Part shown: piece by piece, positions 1 through 8,006 of the stretch | How the letters are laid out: each line of letters opens with the position of its first letter | Numbering within the stretch: position 1 is the first letter of the stretch | NCBI RefSeq assembly: GCF_024814375.1 | Contig: NZ_JANUXX010000001.1 | Location: forward strand, 310,001-374,000 | DNA length: 64,000 nucleotides | Reading direction: 5' to 3' | Source of the DNA: Streptococcus sciuri | GTDB lineage: Bacteria; Bacillota; Bacilli; Lactobacillales; Streptococcaceae | Notes under the pieces: model-generated | What the model saw: only the letters and a program-made list of their open reading frames with translations | The model's database searches: none | Told to the model about the DNA's origin: nothing | Translations under genes and position numbers: made by a program

Positions 1-112
1 AACCAACACTATTTATGGATTGTCCTTTCTCAATCCACTTTGCACAAGCACTAAGTGATAAAACGGATAAAACCACTAAAGTTAGTGTCAAAATCCTGTG
101 TCTTTTTTTCAT
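1..112 (-). CDS. pstS: PstS phosphate-binding lipoprotein, N-terminal part only
   Basis: Seen: a reading frame starting at the ATG at 110-112 and running off the left edge. It encodes a lysine/arginine-rich start, a hydrophobic stretch and a lipobox LSAC, so the mature protein would begin at a lipid-modified cysteine. The residues after it (CAKWIEKGQSINSVG) resemble the start of mature streptococcal PstS. Known: PstS captures phosphate outside the membrane for the PstCAB importer. Context: rsmF lies just upstream, as in other streptococci. Only about 37 codons are visible, so the assignment rests on the signal region and neighbourhood. Confidence 0.75.
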   Translation of the reverse strand, partial: MKKRHRILTLTLVVLSVLSLSACAKWIEKGQSINSVG

Positions 113-149
113 AAACACCAATCCTGTTCTAAGTTAAAATCACATATAC

Positions 150-194
150 TATCTCCGAAGAGATAAGCGAAGATATACTCCTTCCAGTATCTTC
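150..194 (-). promoter_or_regulatory. Two adjacent hairpins in the pstS leader
   Basis: Between rsmF and pstS the minus strand has an inverted repeat TATCTC-TTCG-GAGATA (150-165), a stable UUCG-capped stem. Beside it is an imperfect dyad GAAGATACT / AGTATATCTTC (169-194). No T-run follows, so this is not an obvious terminator. It may be a structured 5' leader or an operator. The rest of 195-267 shows nothing clear apart from AT-rich promoter-like sequence. Confidence 0.35.
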
Positions 195-267
195 TCATTC
201 AATATATCATAAGAAAACTAACTTGCCTAGCCATCTTTTGAAAGATTGTATTCAATAACAGTTAAAT

Positions 268-1572
268 TTAAAACCGTAACCCTTTTGGATAAAAATTTTT
301 GAGTGTGTCAGCCGTTACTTTAGCAAAACCCAAGCCGTTTCCTTGACACAAGACTTGATACCAGCCATTTGGAACAGACTTATTCAGTTTGACCACGTTC
401 CCTGATACATAGGTAACAAACTGTTCTATATCAATTTCAATTGTATGACGAACTTCATCTGATGATAAGGCAACTCCAAGAGCAAAAGAAGGTTCAAAGC
501 GTCCTTTCTTAAACACTCCCAAATGAAGACCATTGCGGATAATCTTAACGTTTTTTAAATCAGGTAACTCCTCTGGTAATAAATACAACTGATTGCCAAA
601 TACCTGTAGTATACCTTTCAAAGACTGATTGAGATACTTTTTCGTAAAGTCTTGCCAGTATATTTGTTGTTGTCTTGTGAGGTTACTTTTAGCAGTCTTA
701 AAAGATACAACCTTTTTTGAGCGTGTATCTCGTAAGCTTGCTACAAACTGTCCTTCGCCTCTAAAATGGTGAGGATACATCCGTGCCACTTCTGATATAT
801 CAATCCCTGCAACCATGCCATTTATCTTAGGTATATCAACTAACTCTAAATAAGGGTAAGTTTCTAATAACCACTTAACAACATCTTCATTCTCTTCTGG
901 TGACCAAGTACAAGTTGAGTAAATGAGCTTACCCCCGATAGCTAGCATTTTTAGCGCTTCTTGCAAGATTTCTTTTTGGAGAGCAGCGCATTCGCTAGGA
1001 TAACCACGATGCCAATACTGTATAGCTGCCGGATCTTTTCGAAACATTCCCTCACCCGAGCAAGGACCATCAAAAACAATCATATCAAAATAACCTGAAA
1101 ATACTTTTGCTAAACGATGAGAAGATTCATTGGTCACAATAGTATTTCGAGCACCAAAGCGCTCAATGTTCTCCGCTAATATCTTGCTACGCTTGGTTGA
1201 GATATCGTTACTCACCAGGATACCTGTATTGTCCAGATAAGAAAGCAAATGTGTAGACTTTCCCCCAGGCGCTGCTGACAAGTCTAGTATCCGCATGCCC
1301 TTTTGTGGACTAGCGACCTGTGCCACCATTTGCGCAGCGGGTTCCTGAGAATAGATAAGACCCGTTGTGTGAGCCACCGATTTCCCAGAAATTTTGCCAT
1401 AATAGCCCCACGGAGTCTGGGGAATAGGGTGCTCAAAGGTGACCTGTGCTTTTTTTAAAGGATTTGTTCGAAAAGCAGCTACCGCTTCATCGTCAAAACT
1501 CGCAAAAAAAGCCGATGCTTCATCACCAAGCAATTTTTTATATTTTTTGATAAAATCTACTGGTAAATGCAT
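268..1572 (-). CDS. rsmF: RsmF-type 16S rRNA (cytosine-C5) methyltransferase
   Basis: 434 aa member of the NOL1/NOP2/Sun family, which methylates cytosine C5 in rRNA using S-adenosylmethionine. Seen: the SAM-binding loop SAAPGGKSTHL near residues 99-109, motif IV DGPCSGEG with Cys171, and motif VI STCTWSPEENE with Cys221. The two cysteines are the release and nucleophile residues of m5C RNA methyltransferases. The C-terminal part resembles the RNA-binding extension of RsmF/YebU proteins. The start is odd: a -10 box ends six bases before the ATG, and the only SD-like GGAG is two bases away, so the mRNA is probably leaderless. It reads toward pstS with no terminator between. Confidence 0.9.
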   Translation of the reverse strand: MHLPVDFIKKYKKLLGDEASAFFASFDDEAVAAFRTNPLKKAQVTFEHPIPQTPWGYYGKISGKSVAHTTGLIYSQEPAAQMVAQVASPQKGMRILDLSAAPGGKSTHLLSYLDNTGILVSNDISTKRSKILAENIERFGARNTIVTNESSHRLAKVFSGYFDMIVFDGPCSGEGMFRKDPAAIQYWHRGYPSECAALQKEILQEALKMLAIGGKLIYSTCTWSPEENEDVVKWLLETYPYLELVDIPKINGMVAGIDISEVARMYPHHFRGEGQFVASLRDTRSKKVVSFKTAKSNLTRQQQIYWQDFTKKYLNQSLKGILQVFGNQLYLLPEELPDLKNVKIIRNGLHLGVFKKGRFEPSFALGVALSSDEVRHTIEIDIEQFVTYVSGNVVKLNKSVPNGWYQVLCQGNGLGFAKVTADTLKNFYPKGLRF

Positions 1573-1578
1573 AGCTCC

Positions 1579-1607
1579 ATTATACTACAAAAATTCCTTT
1601 TTGTGGA
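1579..1607 (-). promoter_or_regulatory. rsmF promoter giving a leaderless transcript
   Basis: Minus-strand TATAAT at 1579-1584 and TCCACA (4/6 match to TTGACA) at 1602-1607, spacer 17 bp. Transcription about seven bases after the -10 box would begin at position 1572, the A of the rsmF ATG. Confidence 0.6.
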
Positions 1608-1635
1608 CGTTATTTTCTCTATCCTAATATTATCT

Positions 1636-1667
1636 AAAACGTCTGTTAAAAACCTAACAGACGTTTT
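1636..1667 (-). terminator. Intrinsic terminator after lrgB
   Basis: A 13-bp perfect stem AAAACGTCTGTTA / TAACAGACGTTTT with a six-base loop. It overlaps the lrgB stop codon and is followed on the minus strand by a weakly T-rich stretch. It separates lrgAB from the rsmF promoter. Confidence 0.7.
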
Positions 1668-2361
1668 AAGTCAAAACTAATTGTGCAATAATCGGACTAA
1701 TAATCACGTACATAATACCGGTGATACCGATAGCCAGTCCTGCCATCGCACCTTCGATATAACCGTATTTAAAAGCCGTACCCGTTCCAATAGCATGACC
1801 TGTACCACCTAAAGCTAAACCGATGGCAACAGGATCATCAATTCTAAATAACTTGAGTAACGTTGGACCAAAAACACTCGTTAAAATCCCAGTGATTACA
1901 ACCACAACTAAGGTCACTGTCATAATTCCACTCATCTTATCCGTAATACCAATAGCCATCGCTGTTGTGACTGATTTAGGAAATAAAGAAATAGCAAGAA
2001 AATACTTCATTCCAAAAAATTTTGCTACCAAGGCAGTGTATACGGTATTGATAAGCGTTGCTATTGTAATACTTATCAAAATACTTTTAAAATGATGTCG
2101 CATCAAATGAAACGAACGATATAAAGGAATTCCCAGTGCTACTGTCGATGGAACAATCAACATGTTTAGATAAGCTCCACCAATATAATAATCATGATAT
2201 GAGATATGCGTTGCTTTCAAAAAGGTAATAAGTACAATCGTCGCTACCAATAATGGCGTAGTCAGAGGATGGGGAAATCGTCTAAATACTAAAAGCCCCA
2301 ATAAATAACTCATAATAGATAACATAATCCCAAACATAGGATTGACTGTAAGACTGCTCAC
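1666..2361 (-). CDS. lrgB: LrgB family membrane protein
   Basis: 231 aa, almost entirely hydrophobic with about six or seven membrane spans. Seen: the conserved LrgB/CidB-type stretch with LFPKSVTTAMAIGITDKMSG and the C-terminal ALGGTGHAIGTGTAF segment. Known: LrgA and LrgB act together at the cytoplasmic membrane in control of murein hydrolase activity and cell lysis; in some Gram-positive bacteria this pair takes up pyruvate. It lies two bases after lrgA, so the two are co-translated. The usual regulators LytS and LytR are not in this window. The terminator at 1636 ends the unit. Confidence 0.85.
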   Translation of the reverse strand: MSSLTVNPMFGIMLSIMSYLLGLLVFRRFPHPLTTPLLVATIVLITFLKATHISYHDYYIGGAYLNMLIVPSTVALGIPLYRSFHLMRHHFKSILISITIATLINTVYTALVAKFFGMKYFLAISLFPKSVTTAMAIGITDKMSGIMTVTLVVVVITGILTSVFGPTLLKLFRIDDPVAIGLALGGTGHAIGTGTAFKYGYIEGAMAGLAIGITGIMYVIISPIIAQLVLT

Positions 2362-2363
2362 GA

Positions 2364-2735
2364 CTAGCCCTCTCTATCTGTATAATCGCCTTCGTAGCGT
2401 CTCTTAATAACTTGCACAACAAAACCTATCGTTACAATATTTATCACAATAGCACCCAAAGTAATCACAACAATACCAAGAAGATTAGGGGCAATCACAT
2501 CAAACTTATCCATAACTCCAACAGCTGCTGGCAAAAATAAAATCGTCATATTACTCAGTAAAAACTGTCCAACATCATAGATATGGCGCAATCTAATGAT
2601 TTTAAACTGCAAAGCCAGAAAAAGTAAAACGAGACCAATGATACTTCCTGGCACAGGCAATGAAAAAGCAACCGATAGACACTCTCCCAACATTGAAAAA
2701 ATTAAAATATACATCAACTGAACATATAGCCTCAC
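2364..2735 (-). CDS. lrgA: LrgA family holin-like protein
   Basis: Small membrane protein of about 123 aa with four likely membrane spans; the LPVPGSIIGLVLLFLALQFK segment is typical of the LrgA/CidA family. Known role: holin-like partner of LrgB. Start choice: a longer frame opens at 2783, but the GTG at 2733-2735 is preceded at proper distance by AAGGAG and gives the family's usual beginning (RLYVQL), so I use it. No terminator with a T-run separates it from suhB upstream, so it may also be reached by readthrough from the truB-suhB transcript. Confidence 0.82.
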   Translation of the reverse strand: MRLYVQLMYILIFSMLGECLSVAFSLPVPGSIIGLVLLFLALQFKIIRLRHIYDVGQFLLSNMTILFLPAAVGVMDKFDVIAPNLLGIVVITLGAIVINIVTIGFVVQVIKRRYEGDYTDREG

Positions 2736-2807
2736 AAGAATGCTCCTTACATTTGATACCTCCAGTTTACTACTTATTTTCATTTTTTCAAGAGAATTTC
2801 AAAATTT

Positions 2808-3581
2808 TCATTGACTTTCATGATCCCTCATCGCTTTGGTGATGAGGGGAAGTTTTATTTTTGGAACAAACATGACCTTTTGACGATGGGTAAAATCAGG
2901 TTCGTTACCATCCAATGTCAAAAGAACATAGCCCAGTTTATCACCCAATATTTTAGCGGCAGCGTAATCCCATGGTTGCAAATACGAAAAGTAAGCTAAC
3001 AACTTTCCAGTAAGAACATGCCCCATACTAATACCAGCTCCACCATAAATACGCAACCCTAAACTCTGCTGGATAAAATCACGAATACCATGATCATTCT
3101 GAGCATACATGCCACTATTTGCACCAATCAAACTTCTAGAAAGTGGTCTATCTTGATAAGCACAAAGCCGTTCGTCGTTCATATACACATCAAATAATCC
3201 TCCACCATGAAAAAGTCTATCATTGATGATATCATAGATAAAACCAAACTGTCCCTGACCTCCCTCATAATAAGCCAGCAAAATAGCAAAATAATCTCTC
3301 TGCACGATAAAATTGATTGTTCCATCAATCGGATCTAGCACCCAAACATTCCCCTCTTTCACCGAGTGGCGAAGATTATTTTCCTCTGCTAGGATAGCAT
3401 CTTTGGGGTAATTTTTGCGAATTTCGGCAACGATAAAATCTTGAACCTCTTTATCTAGTGATGTCACTAAGTCATCGAATCGATCTTTTTCCTCAATGAC
3501 AAACTCATCAGACAAACGTTGTAAAATCATCTGCCCTGCTTTCTTGATCAATCGTTTTGCAAACTCAAATTTACTTTTCAA
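2808..3581 (-). CDS. Inositol monophosphatase family protein (SuhB-like)
   Basis: 257 aa, normal family length. Seen: the metal-binding pair EE at about 66-67, the signature [12 protein letters not shown] at about 80-91, and the C-terminal WDYAAAKIL motif. These bind Mg2+ and the phosphate ester. Known: the family hydrolyses inositol-1-phosphate and related sugar phosphates; the true substrate in streptococci is uncertain. Its start overlaps the end of the UPF0223 gene by 11 bases, implying coupling. The last codons encode an 8-bp hairpin (2825-2848) without a T-run. Confidence 0.85.
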   Translation of the reverse strand: MKSKFEFAKRLIKKAGQMILQRLSDEFVIEEKDRFDDLVTSLDKEVQDFIVAEIRKNYPKDAILAEENNLRHSVKEGNVWVLDPIDGTINFIVQRDYFAILLAYYEGGQGQFGFIYDIINDRLFHGGGLFDVYMNDERLCAYQDRPLSRSLIGANSGMYAQNDHGIRDFIQQSLGLRIYGGAGISMGHVLTGKLLAYFSYLQPWDYAAAKILGDKLGYVLLTLDGNEPDFTHRQKVMFVPKIKLPLITKAMRDHESQ

Positions 3582-3849
3582 GAGAAATCATTCCTTCTTC
3601 TTTTTCTTTAGCTGCTTGGACTACCCGATAGGTAGAATAACCACTACTTTTTTTAAAGTTACGATCGATTTGCTTTTCTTGAGCTTTACTTTTAACAATT
3701 TGTTTAAAGTTTATATAACTTTTCAACACTTCTTGCGCTTGTACTTTACTTTCATAAGCTTTTTCCACTTGATTTAAAAAAGTAAGTACTGTTGCAACCT
3801 CAGAAGTGCTCCACGACAAATCAATAGGATACGCATAATTATTATTCAT
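3571..3849 (-). CDS. UPF0223 family small protein
   Basis: 92 aa soluble, charged protein with the features of the UPF0223 family found in Bacillales and Lactobacillales: an N-terminal [12 protein letters not shown] segment and a basic C-terminal half with [17 protein letters not shown]. Its function is not established. It overlaps spx by eight bases and suhB by 11 bases, so all three are translated as a tight cluster. This order (spx, UPF0223, suhB) is common in streptococci. Confidence 0.8.
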   Translation of the reverse strand: MNNNYAYPIDLSWSTSEVATVLTFLNQVEKAYESKVQAQEVLKSYINFKQIVKSKAQEKQIDRNFKKSSGYSTYRVVQAAKEKEEGMISLEK

Positions 3850-4255
3850 TTGTTCCCTCGATTTCTGCCCTTAAAGTCGCCTCTTGCAACTCCTGTATAC
3901 GATAATCCCTAGGCAAAAAGGCTCTAATTTCATCTTCATTAAAGCCAATCTGCATCCTTTTGTTATCTAAAATAATGGGACGACGCAAAAGACTCGGAGT
4001 GGTAGACACAAGGTCAATCAAATCAGAAACTGATAAATTATCTACATCAATATCTAGTCTTTGAAAAACTTTTGAACGCGTTGAAATAATATCTTCTGTA
4101 CCATTTTCTGTGAGTGACAAAATGGACAGCAACTCTTCTTTAGATAGAGGGCTTGTCACAATATTATGTTCCTTGAACTCAAGATGATGTTTATTAAGCC
4201 AAGCACGCGCTTTGCGGCAACTCGTACAACTAGGAGATAGAAATAAGGTAATCAT
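3842..4255 (-). CDS. spx: Spx/ArsC family redox-sensing transcription regulator
   Basis: 137 aa from the ATG at 4253-4255, which has AAGAGGAGC upstream; a 13-codon upstream extension has no ribosome site. Seen: thioredoxin-like N-terminus with the redox CxxC switch (Cys10-Thr-Ser-Cys13). The [21 protein letters not shown] segment is typical of Spx. Known: Spx binds the RNA polymerase alpha C-terminal domain and changes promoter choice under thiol or cell-wall stress. Streptococci usually carry more than one Spx paralogue, so which one this is cannot be decided here. Confidence 0.85.
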   Translation of the reverse strand: MITLFLSPSCTSCRKARAWLNKHHLEFKEHNIVTSPLSKEELLSILSLTENGTEDIISTRSKVFQRLDIDVDNLSVSDLIDLVSTTPSLLRRPIILDNKRMQIGFNEDEIRAFLPRDYRIQELQEATLRAEIEGTNE

Positions 4256-4298
4256 GAAAGCTCCTCTTAATTTTACTCTAATAAGATTATACACAATT

Positions 4299-5231
4299 TT
4301 ACATTTTTTGACTATTCTTTTTCCAATTTAACACAAATTCTCTATCTTTTTCGAGCTGAAAAACTAATTCATCAATACCTGAAAATTGAATCATATCCCT
4401 AATTTTATCCATCCAGATAATCTCTATCGTCTCTCCGTAAATCTCTTCTGAAAAATCAAAAAGATGAGCTTCTAATCTTAATTCTGTTCCTCCAAAAGTA
4501 ATATTTTTTCCGATACTAGTCATAGCGTCATAGTCTTTTCCTGCAAAGTGAACTTTAGTCACATAAACACCATCAGCTGGTAAAAAAGTCCTATCAATAG
4601 GAGCTAGATTGGCTGTTGGAAAACCAATCGTACGCCCTCTAGCATCGCCATGCACAACAATACCACGTGTCGAAAAAGGGTAACCTAAAAGTGCATTTGC
4701 TTGTGCAATTTGACCCTTTAAAATGAGTTTCCTAATGCGACTCGAACTAATTTTTTCTCCGTCTTCTGATACTTGAGAAAGGGTATACACCTCACCTTCA
4801 AAGTGTCTAGCAAGATAAGCGCTATCGGTACGATCATAGCCAAATTTATAATCAAATCCGACAACAACAGCCTTAGCATTCACTCCTTTTATAAAATGCT
4901 TAATAAAATCATCAGATGAGATATGGGAAAAAGCAGTGGTGAAATCTGTCAGATACAGTGTATCCACACCATATTCCGCAAACTTATCATAGCGTCTTTG
5001 GGGATATGTTAAATGCTTTAGTAAATCAGGGTGATACTTATCAAAAGTTAGCTGCGGGTTTTCCTTAAATGTCAATACAACAATCCGAAGTTGTTCTTTT
5101 TGTGCAATTTCCCTTGCTTTATCAAATAAAGCCTTATGCCCTCTATGAAGACCATCAAAATAACCAAGCACAAGAACAGACTCATTTTTATCATCCAACT
5201 GACTATAGTGCGTAATGTTATAAATTTCCAT
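4299..5231 (-). CDS. ribF: Bifunctional riboflavin kinase / FAD synthetase
   Basis: 310 aa, usual RibF length. Seen: N-terminal nucleotidyltransferase domain with GYFDGLHRGHKAL (about 23-35) and SSSRIRKLI near 163, then the riboflavin kinase domain starting near 187 with GRTIGFPTANL. Known: it phosphorylates riboflavin to FMN and adenylates FMN to FAD in the cytoplasm. It follows truB by 12 bases, the standard truB-ribF pairing, and has only a weak ribosome site, so coupled translation from truB is likely. Confidence 0.93.
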   Translation of the reverse strand: MEIYNITHYSQLDDKNESVLVLGYFDGLHRGHKALFDKAREIAQKEQLRIVVLTFKENPQLTFDKYHPDLLKHLTYPQRRYDKFAEYGVDTLYLTDFTTAFSHISSDDFIKHFIKGVNAKAVVVGFDYKFGYDRTDSAYLARHFEGEVYTLSQVSEDGEKISSSRIRKLILKGQIAQANALLGYPFSTRGIVVHGDARGRTIGFPTANLAPIDRTFLPADGVYVTKVHFAGKDYDAMTSIGKNITFGGTELRLEAHLFDFSEEIYGETIEIIWMDKIRDMIQFSGIDELVFQLEKDREFVLNWKKNSQKM

Positions 5232-5243
5232 CGTTGCTCATTT

Positions 5244-6125
5244 CTACATCAATACTTTTCTAGGTTTATACTGCGCTCCTCGTCGCTCTAAAATAGCAAT
5301 GACCTTTCCTTCATAAAAACCAGCTAACAAGTCTTCTTTTTCAGAAAGAAAAAGAGTCCGACCAAACGATACATCTTCTTTTTGCGCTTGATTCAGCTCA
5401 CATTGCGGAAGGTCACAGACACCATACTCTATAGGTAATAAAAAGCTATTATCGTTTTGCTCAATTTTATCCGCTATTTGATCAAGTGTTAGAGCATCCT
5501 TTAGTTGTAAACCGGCTGAAGCAGTTCGTATAAGTTGAGACATGTGACTACTATACCCTAGCTTTACTCCTAAATCTACTGCCAAAGTTCTAACATAAGT
5601 CCCTTTGCCACAAGCTACTCGGAAATTAAATCGACAACATTCCTCATCAAATACTAAGGAACTTGTGCGGATAAAGTCATAAATAGTCACTTGACGCTCT
5701 GGGCGTTCAACAACTTGACCAGTGCGTGCATACTCATACAATTTTTTTCCATTGACCTTAACAGCTGAATACATAGGAGGAATCTGCGTGATACTTCCGA
5801 TAAAAGACGCCATTGCTTCATCTACTTCTGCCTCTGAGAGTTCCAGCGAAACAGGAGTTTTCTTAACAAGTTCGCCACTGCTGTCTTCTGTGGTGGTTGA
5901 AAATCCAAGCGTCACTTGTCCTTCATAAACTTTTCCACTGTCTGTCATATATTCTAAAACACGTGTTGCCTTGCCGACAGCAATTGGTAAGACCCCTACT
6001 ACATCAGGATCAAGCGTTCCACCATGACCAATCTTTTTTTCTTTCAACAAGCGGCGCAGATGAGATACCGCATCGTGTGATGTCATTCCCGCTTCTTTTT
6101 TTAAATTGATAATACCTGTAATCAT
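5244..6125 (-). CDS. truB: tRNA pseudouridine(55) synthase TruB
   Basis: 293 aa from the ATG at 6123-6125. Seen: family start [16 protein letters not shown] and the catalytic motif GHGGTLDPD with Asp39; the C-terminal PUA-like domain follows. Known: it converts U55 of the tRNA T-loop to pseudouridine. A 34-codon upstream extension is open but does not resemble the family and spans the promoter. There is no Shine-Dalgarno sequence. An extended -10 box ends six bases before the ATG, so the mRNA is probably leaderless. It heads the truB-ribF-spx run. Confidence 0.92.
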   Translation of the reverse strand: MITGIINLKKEAGMTSHDAVSHLRRLLKEKKIGHGGTLDPDVVGVLPIAVGKATRVLEYMTDSGKVYEGQVTLGFSTTTEDSSGELVKKTPVSLELSEAEVDEAMASFIGSITQIPPMYSAVKVNGKKLYEYARTGQVVERPERQVTIYDFIRTSSLVFDEECCRFNFRVACGKGTYVRTLAVDLGVKLGYSSHMSQLIRTASAGLQLKDALTLDQIADKIEQNDNSFLLPIEYGVCDLPQCELNQAQKEDVSFGRTLFLSEKEDLLAGFYEGKVIAILERRGAQYKPRKVLM

Positions 6126-6131
6126 AGTACT

Positions 6132-6140
6132 ATTATAACA
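6132..6140 (-). promoter_or_regulatory. Extended -10 promoter of truB
   Basis: Minus-strand TGTTATAAT: a TG-extended perfect -10 hexamer (hexamer at 6132-6137). Its expected start site coincides with the truB ATG. No good -35 was found, which fits an extended -10 promoter. Confidence 0.6.
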
Positions 6141-6305
6141 TATATCCCTCAGTAATTCATACCCTCTACACTTGGCTATAGAAAAGTTGTAAGATGTGAT
6201 GAAAAAAGTACATTTCAGCGCTTGCAAGTCTTTACACAGTAAAGGCAGGCATAAAGCAAAAAAGCAAGTTTAGCAAATATGAACGTAAAAAGGGGTGTTA
6301 AGGCA

Positions 6306-6518
6306 ATGAGGACAATATTTTATAATTTGTTTCTGACTATTATTGTGCTACTATTGTTTGATAATAAAGACGGTAAAAAGTAACATAAAAATCACAACAA
6401 AAAAACAGTGAAAAATTCAAATTTATCCGACTTGATTAGCGCATTAGAAATAGGACTAGGTTCAGCCCTTAGCGGTATAGTCCAGCTAATCAAAGCAACA
6501 AAAAAGAACCTGAAATAA
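6306..6518 (+). pseudogene. Small ORF split by an in-frame TAA
   Basis: Frame from ATG at 6306: 25 codons for a one-span hydrophobic peptide with a charged tail (ending DNKDGKK), then TAA at 6381. The same frame stays open for 45 more codons to the TAA at 6516. That second part has a possible GTG start at 6408 and encodes an amphipathic segment (LSDLISALEIGLGSALSGIV) with a lysine-rich end. GGGG lies about 11 bases before the ATG; the GTG has no ribosome site. The parts could be one nonsense-mutated gene of about 70 codons or two tiny peptides. I do not recognise the family; function unknown. Confidence 0.4.
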
Positions 6519-6730
6519 AATGCTAGAAAGAACTTAAAAATACCCTTATTCTTTATTGAAAAACTTGTTTTATAGACTAGATGATTGTATAATAAGATTG
6601 TAATATTATAAAAGGCTTATCATTTTTTAGAAAACGTGATTTAATAGGTAAACATTCTAAAAAGAGTCGGATTAGTTTGTTTGAACTGTTACTTTATATA
6701 CTCTTAAAGCATTAGAGGGGGAGTAAGACG

Positions 6731-7081
6731 ATGCCTAAAAAACAACAGAAATTAGATGACTTACCGCGTTCCTATTATCATATGAAAGCCGAAATTATAG
6801 CCATGTTAGAAAGCTGGGATACAACATACAACCGCTATGAAGTAGATACGTTTTTCATTACCAAAAGAACAGGCATCGGCTCTTTTACCATCCATAGCCT
6901 TAGAGTAGGTAGAGCCAAAATTGAAAACATGACTTTTAAAAACGCTATGCGCTTGTACAATTTTGCTAAATATTGCCGAAATAAAGGGCTATTTACCGCC
7001 CAAGTACGCATGAAGCTAGGAGCAGAGCGCCCAGCTATATCAGCAAAAAAAAGAAAACGTAAGACTATAGATAAGGAGTAA
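6731..7081 (+). CDS. Small basic protein, possible helix-turn-helix type
   Basis: 116 aa, preceded by GAGGGGGAG at good spacing, so probably translated. I do not recognise the protein with certainty. The stretch ITKRTGIGSFTIHSLRVG followed by KIENMTFKNAMRLYNFA resembles the recognition part of small XRE-like helix-turn-helix proteins. The C-terminus is strongly basic (KKRKRKTIDKE), consistent with nucleic-acid binding. It is the first intact gene of a plus-strand islet lying between truB and pyk that looks acquired. A plasmid or integrative-element regulator is possible but not proven. Confidence 0.6.
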   Translation: MPKKQQKLDDLPRSYYHMKAEIIAMLESWDTTYNRYEVDTFFITKRTGIGSFTIHSLRVGRAKIENMTFKNAMRLYNFAKYCRNKGLFTAQVRMKLGAERPAISAKKRKRKTIDKE

Positions 7082-7085
7082 CACC

Positions 7086-7211
7086 ATGGGAACATTAGCC
7101 GCTTTTGTCGTTATCTGCTTTTGTGTAGGTTTATTTGCCTTTTTTCTCTTGACCTTTATCCAAACTGTACTCCTGTTATGGGATATTATCAGAGACATTC
7201 TTAATTCTTAG
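7086..7211 (+). CDS. Very small membrane protein
   Basis: 41 aa, MGTLAAFVVIC to a TAG at 7209. It begins four bases after the previous gene's stop, with AAGGAG overlapping that stop region (7073-7078). One long hydrophobic segment, possibly two short ones, is followed by a short polar tail (WDIIRDILNS). It is too short for usual ORF cut-offs, but the ribosome site and tight packing support it. Function unknown. Confidence 0.55.
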   Translation: MGTLAAFVVICFCVGLFAFFLLTFIQTVLLLWDIIRDILNS

Positions 7212-7221
7212 GAGGTATGAT

Positions 7222-7404
7222 ATGGGAAGTCTTATTCTCTTTTTTCTAGGTTCAGGCGAAATTATTCTCTTCCTTGTCCTTTTAGGCTTTTTTACCATCT
7301 TTTGGATAGTAGTCAAAATCACCAAGGCTATTTATACCATTATAGAAGACTATAGATTAGAAAAGGAAGATAGAAAAGCCAAAAAAGATGGGTTGCCTTG
7401 GTGA
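7222..7404 (+). CDS. Small membrane protein with charged tail
   Basis: 60 aa, preceded by TTAGGAGGT, a near-perfect ribosome site. Seen: a hydrophobic N-terminal half (about residues 3-37, one long or two short spans) and a strongly charged C-terminal tail (DYRLEKEDRKAKKDGLPW), probably cytoplasmic. It follows the 41-aa membrane protein by ten bases and has the same general plan. Function unknown; small membrane proteins of this kind are common in plasmid and conjugative modules. Confidence 0.6.
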   Translation: MGSLILFFLGSGEIILFLVLLGFFTIFWIVVKITKAIYTIIEDYRLEKEDRKAKKDGLPW

Positions 7405-7411
7405 TAAAGAT

Positions 7412-7971
7412 ATGATTGAGAAAGTAGAACGCTTAGTAGTGGAATCAACAAGATGCATAAGCAATATTCAAAAGATTATTTTGAAACAGACAAAGTCACA
7501 AAAGTTAATCTTTCAAAAACCTTTAACAAAGTCCTAACAGAATACATTCTACATTACCGTCTGAACCTACACGAATCTGTCAACGAATATCTTTATCAAG
7601 CAGATGTCAAAGATATTCCCTTTTACTATCGAGTCAAGATCTCAGAAAGTATCTTAGACAAAATAGATTGCTATAAAAAAAAGGAGACAAGATATCCTTT
7701 CAATAATATTATATTCTTAACGATATTTTTGGTGCTAGAGTGATACTAGATCCGATGACATCATTGCTATACTAAAACGCCTAGGCAAGCGGAAAGATAA
7801 CTATAAACTTAAAATTGGTACTTACGAGATGTCAAAGGATATATTGGTGTCCACGTTTATTTTCAAAGCAACTTCTACTATCCATGGGAGTTGCAAATAG
7901 GGAACGAAAAGGAGGCTTCACAAAACATCAAAAGCCACAGACTCTACAAACGGCGATTCGCTCAAAAATAG
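7412..7971 (+). pseudogene. Frameshifted RelA/SpoT-domain protein remnant
   Basis: Reading across frames recovers one coherent protein. A short start at 7412 (MIEKVERLVVEST) is followed by frame 7453 (MHKQYSKDYFETDKVTKVN, SILDKIDCYKKK). Next comes NDIFGARVILD in another frame at 7719-7751, then SDDIIAILKRLGKRKDN from 7751. The end, YLRDVKGYIGVHVYF and PWELQI, is in a fourth segment ending at TAG 7969-7971. NDI-GARVI and GYIGVHVYF...WELQI resemble RelA/SpoT-like nucleotidyltransferase domains. One likely slip site is the A8 run near 7675. As written it cannot make an intact enzyme. I judge the family from pattern only. Confidence 0.6.
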
Positions 7972-7973
7972 AT

Positions 7974-8006
7974 AACAAAGCTCAGATACTTTATCTGGGC
8001 TTTGTT
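7974..8006 (+). terminator. Terminator after the islet
   Basis: A near-perfect 15-bp dyad AACAAAGCTCAGATA / TATCTGGGCTTTGTT with a three-base loop, three bases past the pseudogene stop. The following sequence is T-rich. It closes the plus-strand islet. Confidence 0.65.

Noticed and set aside
2825..2848. 8-bp hairpin at the end of suhB as a terminator
   Set aside because: It lies in coding sequence and is not followed by a T-run on the minus strand, so termination is unlikely.
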